From Salvelinus alpinus (Eukaryota > Chordata > Actinopteri > Salmoniformes > Salmonidae): a DNA stretch of 64,000 bases. The translations under genes were made by a program, and so were the position numbers. The notes beneath the pieces are model-generated. The model did no database searches and had not been told where the DNA came from. It saw nothing but the letters and a program-made list of their open reading frames with translations. Below are positions 33,437 through 43,000 of this stretch, piece after piece. Each line of letters starts with the position of its first letter. The stretch's first letter is position 1. The DNA lies in NCBI RefSeq assembly GCF_045679555.1, contig NC_092092.1:15891591-15955590 (forward strand), in the 5' to 3' direction.

Positions 33437-33714
33437 AAGTATGAAACGATTCCTTGATTCCCGAATGGTCGTAAACATTATCTTAAAATGACGTAGGTCT
33501 GCGTGGATTGGCTGATCGAGAAGGATACAGAGAAATGATTCGTTAAAATGTTTTGTAGGCGTGTAGAAAGAGTGGGTATGCCATAGATGTCTATGTGTAT
33601 GCTCGAATTGGCTCGATTCACGCATATATTATATATTTCTTTGATTTCCCCCATGAAAAACTGGAATAGATATGATTACAAAGCATAGTTGTTACGTTTA
33701 GAACTAATTTAGTT

Positions 33715-33720
33715 AAAAAA
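33715..33720 (-). terminator. RNA polymerase III terminator for tRNA-His
   Basis: Run of six T on the minus strand 33 bases after the tRNA end. This is farther away than most tRNA terminators but is the first T run of four or more apart from none nearer. Confidence 0.5.
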
Positions 33721-33752
33721 TAACCCTTTTGCCGTGACATTGTGTATCGCAA

Positions 33753-33824
33753 TGCCGTGACCCGGATTCGAACCGGGGTTGCTGCGGCCACAACGCAGAG
33801 TACTAACCACTATACGATCACGGC
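33753..33824 (-). tRNA. tRNA-His (GTG anticodon)
   Basis: 72 nt with a paired acceptor stem (GCCGTGA with TCACGGC), D loop AGTGGTTAGT, anticodon GTG at 33791-33789 in a CTGCG/CGCAG stem, T arm CCGGTTCGAATCCGG and discriminator A. Matches the vertebrate tRNA-His closely. Box A and box B look intact, so it may be functional. A nine-base copy of its 3' end (tgccgtgac) lies at 33730-33738. Confidence 0.95.
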
Positions 33825-34547
33825 GAGCTACCAGGGCTTAAACTCATTTGGGAGATATTTCCCCAATAGAACTCGTCTGAACCGAATTTCGATGAAGACA
33901 ATAACATCATATATCATGCTGATATTAAATCATGGTACAAGGATGATTTTGCCCAATGCAAACCGTACGTGCACTTTGGGGACTTCTTCTAAACGAAACC
34001 AGGCCACATGGAATAATCCACAGAATGTATTTAGGATTTGTAATTTCTGTTACTATGGCTGCAGCGGCAGTTTATGTAAAGTTACCATAGTTAGCAACAC
34101 TAACAACATGAAACCGACAGGTATTCACACCACTGTCAACTACGTACTTAAAAAAATATATGCATACTGTACAACGGAAATAAAACCATGTATTTGGTGT
34201 ATCATAGGCATCATAGCACTTGATGTGATTGTATTTTCTCACTAGCAATAGATTTAGCCGATAGTTGCTTTATTGAAGTTTTCATTACAATGATTGTGAT
34301 ACGTGGTTGTCTTAAGAATACAGAATGTCGCTCAAAAATATCAGACTTTTGATATAAGGCATGTGTTTATATGGCGGAGGAAACGCTCCAGAACATGTAG
34401 TCAATTACAGAAACAAACAAAAAAGTTTGTTCAACAAAAATGTATCATATAAAATAAAAGGGAATCAGTACACACCAGCTGATACACCTACACTATATAT
34501 AGATATATATATATTATAAATCCACCAGTGTCGTTTCTTCAGAGGTG
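33825..34547. other. Intergenic; probable 3' UTR of the Dpy-30-like exon
   Basis: Contains AATAAA on the minus strand at 34274-34269, about 275 bases after the stop of the exon at 34548. A plus-strand frame of 167 codons over the tRNA is not supported. A short TA-rich run lies at 34494-34517. Confidence 0.4.
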
Positions 34548-34620
34548 TTAGATGCAGTCCTCATATTGAGACTTGTTCTGGAGGAGATGTGCAGCTAGAA
34601 ATGCAATGGGAGCATGAGGC
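34548..34620 (-). CDS. Terminal exon with diverged Dpy-30 motif (orphan)
   Basis: 73 nt opening at a good acceptor (CTCTTCCAG at 34622-34621) and encoding PHAPIAFLAAHLLQNKSQYE then DCI and TAA. It aligns, also at the nucleotide level and in intron phase, with the last exon of DPY30, the histone H3K4 methyltransferase core subunit, whose C-terminal helix reads PPNPIEFLA then YLLKNKAQFED. DPY30 is a neighbour of MEMO1 in human (from memory), which supports the identity. The NP-E residues of the usual motif are replaced and no upstream exon is visible before the strn 3' end, so this may be a decaying ohnolog, a remnant, or a gene whose other exons were lost in assembly. Confidence 0.55.
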
Positions 34621-34884
34621 CTGGAAGAGAAGGAAAACTAGGATTAATACAAACCAGTCATCAAATAAAAGGTTTATGGCATAAATTATCATAAATTATC
34701 ATATTTATTGGAGCACGAAACAGAGACAACTGAAATGTGTTGTTTTATTTGTCAAAAATAAAATAAGAATGTGTTCTTAACTGACTTGCCTAGTTAAATA
34801 AAGGTAAAATAAAATAAATACATTTGTCCCAGCGACCAAATAAAACAATTTGTGATTTCATCAATGTGCGAATAACTAGTATTA
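34621..34884. repeat. Spacer with a salmonid dispersed-repeat tail
   Basis: 34756-34820 contains 'cttaactgacttgcctagtt' and aaataaagg, the 3' tail of a very abundant salmonid/teleost dispersed repeat. Upstream exons of the Dpy-30-like gene were sought here and not found. Confidence 0.6.
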
Positions 34885-36352
34885 ATATAACTGGTATTAG
34901 GACATGGTATTAATATAGAAACATAGCCTTATGGGGACATGGTGTTAATATAGAAACATGGGGACATGGTATTAATATAGAAACATAGCATTATGGGACA
35001 TGGTGTTCATATAGAAACATAGCCTTATGGGACATGGTGTTAATATAGAAACATAGCATTATGGGACATGGTGTTTATATAGAAACATAGCCTTATGGGA
35101 CATGGTGTTTATATAGAAACATAGCATTATGGGACATGGTGTTTATATAGAAACATAGCCTTATGGGACATGGTGTTAATATAGAAACATAGCATTATGG
35201 GACATGGTGTTTATATAGAAACATAGCCTTATGGGACATGGTGTTAATATAGAAACATAGCATTATGGGACATGGTGTTAATATAGAAACATAGCATTAT
35301 GGGACATGGTGTTTATATAGAAACATAGCCTCATGGGACATGGTGTTAATATAGAAACATAGCATTATGGGACATGGTGTTAATATAGAAACATAGCATT
35401 ATGGGACATGGTGTTTATATAGAAACATAGCCTTATGGGACATGGTGTTAATATAGAAACATAGCATTATGGGACATGGTGTTAATATAGAAACATAGCA
35501 TTATGGGACATGGTGTTAATATAGAAACATAGCCTTATGGGACATGGTGTTAATATAGAAACATAGCATTATGGGACATGGTGTTAATATAGAAACATAG
35601 CATTATGGGACATGGTGTTAATATAGAAACATAGCATTATGGGACATGGTGTTTATATAGAAACATAGCCTTATGGGACATGGTGTTTATATAGAAACAT
35701 AGCCTTATGGGACATGGTGTTAATATAGAAACATAGCCTTATGGGACATGGTGTTAATATAGAAACATAGCCTTATGGGACATGGTGTTAATATAGAAAC
35801 ATAGCATTATGGGACATGGTGTTAATATAGAAACATAGCCTTATGGGACATGGTGTTAATATAGAAACATAGCCTTATGGGACATGGTGTTAATATAGAA
35901 ACATAGCATTACTGCGGACATGGTGTTAATATAGAAACATAGCATTATGGGACATGGCTGTTAATATAGTAAACATAGCCTTATGGGACATGGTGTTAAT
36001 ATAGAAACATGAGCCTTATGTGGACAGTGGCTGTTAATATAGTAAACATAGCATTATGGGACATGGTGTTAATATAGAAACATAGCATGTATGGGACATG
36101 GCTGTTTATATAGAAACATAGCATTATGGGACATGGTGTTTATATAGAAACATAGCATGTATGGGACATGGCTGTTAATATAGTAAACATAGCATTATGG
36201 GACATGGTGTTAATATAGAAACATAGCATGTATGGGACATGGTGTTTATATAGAAACATAGCATTATGGGACATGGTGTTAATATAGAAACATAGCCTTA
36301 TGGGACATGGTGTTAATATAGAAACATAGCATTATGGGACATGGTGTTAATA
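34885..36352. repeat. 34-bp minisatellite (about 43 copies)
   Basis: Unit core 'tggtgttaatatagaaacat' then agcattatgggaca. Units from about 35905 to 36240 carry small insertions (ggctg, tagtaaac, actgcgg) that resemble the next array. Confidence 0.94.
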
Positions 36353-38272
36353 GTGGCTGTATTGTAAACACAGACCTGTTACTGCAGACTGGACCTCATG
36401 TTGTAGTGGCTGTATTGTAAACACGGACCTGTTACTGCAGACTGAACCTCATGTTGTAGTGGCTGTATTGTAAACACGGACCTGTTACTGCAGACTGAAC
36501 CTCGTGTTGTAGTGGCTGTATTGTAAACACAGACCTGTTACTGCAGACTGAACCTCATGTTGTAGTGGCTGTATTGTAAACACAGACCTGTTACTGCAGA
36601 CTGAACCTCGTGTTGTAGTGGCTGTATTGTAAACACAGACCTGTTACTGCAGACTGGACCTCATGTTGTAGTGGCTGTATTGTAAACACAGACCTGTTAC
36701 TGCAGACTGAACCTCATGTTGTAGTGGCTGTATTGTAAACACAGACCAACATCTGTTACTGCAGACTGAACCTCATGTTGTAGTGGCTGTATTGTAAACA
36801 CGGACCTGTTACTGCAGACTGAACCTCATGTTGTAGTGGCTGTATTGTAAACACAGACCTGTTACTGCAGACTGAACCTCATGTTGTAGTGGCTGTATTG
36901 TAAACACGGACCTGTTACTGCAGACTGAACCTCGTGTTGTAGTGGCTGTATTGTAAACACAGACCTGTTACTGCAGACTGAACCTCGTGTTGTAGTGGCT
37001 GTATTGTAAACACAGACCTGTTACTGCAGACTGAACCTCATGTTGTAGTGGCTGTATTGTAAACACGGACCTGTTACTGCAGACTGAACCTCGTGTTGTA
37101 GTGGCTGTATTGTAAACACAGACCTGTTACTGCAGACTGAACCTCATGTTGTAGTGGCTGTATTGTAAACACGGACCTGTTACTGCAGACTGAACCTCAT
37201 GTTGTAGTGGCTGTATTGTAAACACGGACCTGTTACTGCAGACTGAACCTCATGTTGTAGTGGCTGTATTGTAAACACGGACCTGTTACTGCAGACTGAA
37301 CCTCGTGTTGTAGTGGCTGTATTGTAAACACAGACCTGTTACTGCAGACTGAACCTCATGTTGTAGTGGCTGTATTGTAAACACGGACCTGTTACTGCAG
37401 ACTGAACCTCGTGTTGTAGTGGCTGTATTGTAAACACGGACCTGTTACTGCAGACTGAACCTCGTGTTGTAGTGGCTGTATTGTAAACACAGACCTGTTA
37501 CTGCAGACTGAACCTCGTGTTGTAGTGGCTGTATTGTAAACACAGACCTGTTACTGCAGACTGAACCTCGTGTTGTAGTGGCTTTATTGTAAACACAGAC
37601 CTGTTACTGCAGACTGAACCTCGTGTTGTAGTGGCTGTATTGTAAACACAGACCTGTTACTGCAGACTGAACCTCATGTTGTAGTGGTTGTATTGTAAAC
37701 ACGGACCTGTTACTGCAGACTGAACCTCGTGTTGTAGTGGCTGTATTGTAAACACAGACCTGTTACTGCAGACTGAACCTCGTGTTGTAGTGGCTGTATT
37801 GTAAACACAGACCTGTTACTGCAGACTGAACCTCGTGTTGTAGTGGCTGTATTGTAAACACAGACCTGTTACTGCAGACTGAACCTCGTGTTGTAGTGGC
37901 TGTATTGTAAACACGGACCTGTTACTGCAGACTGAACCTCATGTTGTAGTGGCTGTATTGTAAACACAGACCTGTTACTGCAGACTGAACCTCATGTTGT
38001 AGTGGCTGTATTGTAAACACAGACCTGTTACTGCAGACTGAACCTCATGTTGTAGTGGCTGTATTGTAAACACGGACCTGTTACTGCAGACTGAACCTCA
38101 TGTTGTAGTGGCTGTATTGTAAACACAGACCTGTTACTGCAGACTGAACCTCATGTTGTAGTGGCTGTATTGTAAACACGGACCTGTTACTGCAGACTGA
38201 ACCTCATGTTGTAGTGGCTGTATTGTAAACACAGACCTGTTACTGCAGACTGAACCTCATGTTGTAGAACCA
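36353..38272. repeat. 53-bp minisatellite (about 36 copies)
   Basis: Unit core 'gtggctgtattgtaaacaca' then gacctgttactgcagactgaacctcatgttgta; cacgg/cacag and catg/cgtg variants alternate. It follows the 34-bp array directly. Confidence 0.95.
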
Positions 38273-38539
38273 GATTTACTTTGGAAACATGACTGTCATG
38301 TACATTTTTTGCAGTGTACAATTATAACTAGGAATTCTTCAAACGGGAACCATGTACTTGGTCTGTTTCACTCTGCCAGTTTGCCTTTGAAGAACTGATG
38401 TCCTTCTAGCCTGGTCCCTGTTTATGCTGCTTTAACAACTCCTATATAGTCAATAGCAAAACAGCACAAAGATCTGGGACAAGGCTAACTTCCACTCATG
38501 CTATTTATCAAAAAATAACACTCAAACAGCAACACAGTA
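38273..38539. repeat. Intergenic with a palindromic dispersed element
   Basis: 38406-38489 begins ctagcctggtccc and ends gggacaaggctaac, imperfect inverted ends about 80 bp apart, with salmonid-repeat-like 'gatctgggac'. It looks like a small MITE. It lies between the strn poly(A) region and the arrays. Confidence 0.5.
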
Positions 38540-38558
38540 AGTTAAGACTTAATATATA

Positions 38559-38564
38559 TTTATT
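38559..38564 (-). promoter_or_regulatory. Poly(A) signal of strn
   Basis: AATAAA on the minus strand followed by AT-rich sequence. Confidence 0.5.
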
Positions 38565-38927
38565 ATAGGTATTTGCAATTTTACACCCAATGTTTTTGTA
38601 AAAACGGACACCATTGTGAAAACCTTTCCGCATGAACTCCACCTCCCTCAAAAAAACTGTTCTGTAAAATAACTTCTGTTTCAAGACCTTTTTAAAGCAA
38701 AGGCACATTTGTCAATAAGTGTTCTTAAAAGGAAAGCAGAGAGAGAGAAAGGCTGGCTGGAGGCAGGCAGAGTAGACAGAGTCAGTCTTAGAAACGGCAA
38801 GGAATAGTGAGATGCCACAGCCAGCCAGTCAGCCTTCAGTAAGTACCCCACATCTCCATCACAACACAACTCTGAACCTGACTTGGAGGAGAGGAGGGAC
38901 CAGGGAGCAGACAGGGGTCTAAATGGG

Positions 38928-39345
38928 ATACGCCTGGGGTTCTGGGGAAATGAGAGGCCTGGGGTTCTGGGGAAATGAGAAGCCTGGGGTTCTGGGGAAA
39001 ATGAGAGGCCTGGGGTTCTGGGGAAATGAGAGGACTGGGGTTCTGGGGAAATGAGAGGCCTGGGGAAATGAGAGGCCTGGGGTTCTGGGGAAATGAAATG
39101 AGAGGCCTGGGATTCTGGGGAAATGAGAGACCTGGGGTTCTGGGGAAATGAGAGGCCTGGGGTTCTGGGGAAATGAGAGGCCTGGGGTTCTGGGGAAATG
39201 AGAGGCCTGGGGTTCTGGGGAAATGAGAGGCCTGGGGTTCTGGGGAAATGAGAGGCCTGGGTTTCTGGGGAAATGAGAGGCCTGGGGTTCTGGGGAAATG
39301 AGAGGCCTGGGGTTCTGGGGAAATGAGAGGCCTGGGGTTCTGGTT
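38928..39345. repeat. 25-bp minisatellite in the strn 3' UTR (about 17 copies)
   Basis: Unit core 'ggcctggggttctggggaaa' then tgaga, with a few truncated units near 39060. A Pro/Ser-rich minus-strand frame of 147 residues is repeat translation. Confidence 0.92.
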
Positions 39346-39839
39346 AATGGGCTTGGTGACATGGGGAGGGGGTAGGGTTAGGGGGTTAGGGCATGGTGCT
39401 CCACCTCTCCAGTGAGTCTACACTATAAAACACCTGTCAGTCTGTCTTCAACCCCTCGCTAGCTGTGAAGACAGAGCATAAGACTAGTCTGAACCATAGA
39501 GTCAGTCTGTGTGGGTGTTCATTGGATGCAGGTTGAGGAGGAGGGTCTCTGTGGCCGGTCACACCCAGGGGCCTGCCTGGATTATAGAGGGAGGAGGAAG
39601 TCTTGTGCCCAATAGCAGTTCTCCTAACAGACCTCCCAGTCAACCACAGCCCCTCTGGAGGAGGGCCTATTCTGGGGCTTAGTAGAGGCTATTGGCTGCA
39701 CCATCCACCAGTCAAAACAGGGAACCAGTAGCGTGAGAGGGGATATGTGTGAGGTGAAGTCTGCGTAGCACCCCACACGCCCACATCTATTGGTCCCTGG
39801 AGCTGGGAAGCTGTGTCAGTGGACTGTGATTGGTCCTCG

Positions 39840-40009
39840 TCATACGAACACCTTGGCGAGGGCGTCTGCCCCAGCGGAGGCGATGTAGGCCTTAGAAGGG
39901 TGGAAGGCCACGTCATGGATAGACTCATCATTCTTCTTCCTGTGAGCTGTAAACTCCTGGATACACGTCTTAGTTTCCAGGTTCCACAGACGAATAGAGC
40001 AGTCATGAC
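39840..40009 (-). CDS. strn: strn last coding exon
   Basis: Encodes [39 protein letters not shown] and the C-terminus ending ALAKVFV, stop TGA at 39842-39840. Final WD repeat. Acceptor CCCTCAG at 40011-40010. Confidence 0.97.
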
Positions 40010-43000
40010 CTGAGGGAGGAGAGGAGAGAGGGATTAGGGAGGGGAAAATTATCAAAAAGGAGAGCAGGAAGAAGGGAGAGGAAAGTGAACAGTAGGTGGG
40101 CGACAAGGCAGTTCACATAAAGTATACAGCTCTGGTGTCCCCCAGGGCTCAGGTCTAGGCCCTCTCCTGTTTCATAACGTGTACAGCTCTGGTGTCCCCC
40201 AGGGCTCAGTTCTGGGCCCTCTCCTGTTCTGGTGTCCCCCAGGGCTCAGTTCTGGGCCCTCTCCTGTTTAATAAAGTGTACAGCTCTGGTGTCCCCCAGG
40301 GCTCAGTTCTGGGCCCTTCCTGTTCTGGTGTCCCCCGGGCTCAGTTCTGGGCCCTCTCCTGTTCTGGTGTCCCCCAGGGCTCAGTTCTGGGCCCTCTCCT
40401 GTTTTATAAAGGGTACAGCTCTGGTGTCCCCCAGGGCTCAGTTCTGGGCCCTCTCCTGTTCTGGTGTCCCCCAGGGCTCAGTTCTGGGCCCTCTCCTGTT
40501 TTATAAAGTGTACAGCTCTGGTGTCCCCCAGGGCTCAGTTCTGGGCCCTCTCCTGTTCTGGTGTCCCCCTGGGCTCAGTTCCAGGCCCTCTCCTGTTCTG
40601 GTGTCCCCCAGGGCTCAGTTCTGGGCCCTCTCCTGTTTTATAAAGGGTACAGCTCTGGTGTCCCCCAGGGCTCAGTTCTGGGCCCTCTCCTGTTCTGATG
40701 TCCCCCAGGGCTCAGTTCTGGGCCCTCTCCTGTTTTATAAAGTGTACAGCTCTGGTGTCCCCCAGGGCTCAGTTCTGGGCCCTCTCCTGTTCTGGTGTCC
40801 CCCAGGGCTCAGTTCTGGGCCCTCTCCTGTTTTATAAAGTGTACAGCTCTGGTGTCCCCCAGGGCTCAGTTCTAGGCCCTCTCCTGTTTTATAAAGTCTG
40901 TCATATCATCACGTGCAGAATGACAAGGTATATATCTAGCTGAGTATGTTAGAAATCATTGTTATGGAGAGTTACTTACTGCCAGACATCAGATAGAGCC
41001 CGTTGGGGTCGACAGCTAGACTGGTAACAGCATCCAGGTGGGCCACCATTGAGTGGATCAGCTTCCCTGAAGAGTTCAATTGGACAACATTTGTTCATTT
41101 AATGTTTCTGCTTTCCGTGTGAAGGTTAAGCTTTCTTTGAGTGCAGTAATTAAAATGTGAATTCATTCCGCTTTTAAAAGCATCTATAAAATAAACTGCA
41201 GTCAGAAACCAAACGGTCAGGGTGAGGTAAAACCTGGAAGACCGAGAGATTCCACTTTCAGATTGAAGGACTGATGGAGGACCATGAAGTCATTTAGTTC
41301 TGTGAGGAAGACACCGTTGGAGTGAAAAACTCATAGAACTGTCAAAATGTCTGTTACCCGTGTTGTTGTCGTAGAACTTGATGTGTTTGTCCTCCTCAGC
41401 GGTGATGGTGATGGGGAGGGTGGGGTGACTCAGCACCTTGTTAATCTGACAGGGGGTACCTGGGGAGAGGAGAGATACATTTTTAGGACGTTGGTTCATA
41501 TCTGGCTCCAAGGACCATGCACATTAATAACACACCTTATTAGCCGTAAAGGCCTCCAAAACTGGCTTCAAATAGCTTCCTTTACTTTTTAACAAATACT
41601 TTTTAACTCCCTCCCTCCCACCCATCTTCCTGCTCCCCTCCCCACCTCCTCCCTCCCTATCTCCCCTCCCTATCTCCCTCCCTCTCACCGCTCTTCCTGC
41701 TCCCCTCCCTCCAGACCTACCCGTCTCTGCAGCAGACTCCAGGCTGAGCACCAGTTGCTGTGTCTCCATGTTGAAGAGGCCAATCTGACCGCTGGTGAAC
41801 GATGTCACCATGTGGGCGGGGTCACTGCAGACCACGTCCACTGATGAGGGCACGCCAAACTCTGAAGCAGCGAACCATAGTTGTTGATTTCACCACACAA
41901 TTTGAACATGATAAACGTACAACACAAATGAATCAGCGTAGGATTCTGTTGACATGAATGAAGAGTACCTTTACTGTGGAAGGTGGCCAGGGCAGGCTTG
42001 GTACTGGAGGCGTCCCACAGCCTGACGGTGCCGTCTCCAGAGCAAGACAGGAGTCTCTGATGAACACTACTGTACACCAGGCCCCACACTGAGTCAGTAT
42101 GACCACACAGCGCCCCACGCAGGACAGACGGCTCTATTACACACAGGGAGGAGGACATGTTAGAGAGACAGACAGATGGAAAAACAGACAGAGAACAGAG
42201 AGGGAGAGAGAGGGGGCAGTGTGAACAGACAGACACACAGACAGAAAGACACACAGAGACAGAGACAAAGACAGACACAGAGACAAAGACAGACACAGAG
42301 ACAAACACAGACACAGCCAGACAGACAGCCAGAGCACAGCGAGAGCGAGAGACAGAAATAACAGAGAGAGAGAGACAGACAAACAGCCAGCCCTCTGTTC
42401 TTACCGTATGAATCGTATGGGTCGAGGTTAGGGTTAGGTTCTTACCGTGTGAATCGTATGGGTCGAGGTTAGGGTTAGGTTCTTACCGTATGAATCGTAT
42501 GGGTCGAGGTTAGGGTTAGGTTCTTACCGTATGAATCGTATGGGTCGAGGTTAGGGTTAGGTTCTTACCGTATGAATCGTATGGGTCGAGGTTAGGGTTA
42601 GGTTCTTACCGTATGAATCGTATGGGTCGAGGTTAGGGTTAGGTTCTTACCGTGTGAATCGTATGGGTCGAGGTTAGGGTTAGGTTCTTACCGTATGAAT
42701 CGTATGGGTCGAGGTTAGGGTTAGGTTCTTACCGTATGAATCGTATGGGTCGAGGTTAGGGTTAGGTTCTTACCGTGTGAATCGTATGGGTCGAGGTTAG
42801 GGTTAGGTTCTTACCGTATGAATCGTATGGGTCGAGGTTAGGGTTAGGTTCTTACCGTATGAATCGTATGGGTCGAGGTTAGGGTTAGGTTCTTACCGTG
42901 TGAATCGTATGGGTCGAGGTTAGGGTTAGGTTCTTACCGTATGAATCGTATGGGTCGAGGTTAGGGTTAGGTTCTTACCGTATGAATCGTATGGGTCGAG

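Larger units (their letters stand above)
32534..33752. other. memo1 upstream region
   Basis: Presumed memo1 5' UTR and promoter, then unique-looking AT-rich sequence, an AT-rich low-complexity stretch near 33090, and the inverted repeat at 33362-33436. No gene recognised. Confidence 0.4.
38540..39839 (-). other. strn: strn 3' UTR (predicted)
   Basis: About 1.3 kb from the strn stop to the first clear minus-strand AATAAA at 38564-38559. It contains a 25-bp minisatellite that would be part of the mature mRNA. The 3' end is inferred from the signal only. Confidence 0.55.

Noticed and set aside
33742-34245. A 167-codon plus-strand frame
   Set aside because: It overlaps the tRNA-His gene on the opposite strand and has no splice or family evidence.
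40232-40837. Possible intact LINE reverse transcriptase gene
   Set aside because: Only the one short motif is present, tandemly repeated and out of frame between copies; no endonuclease or YADD block.
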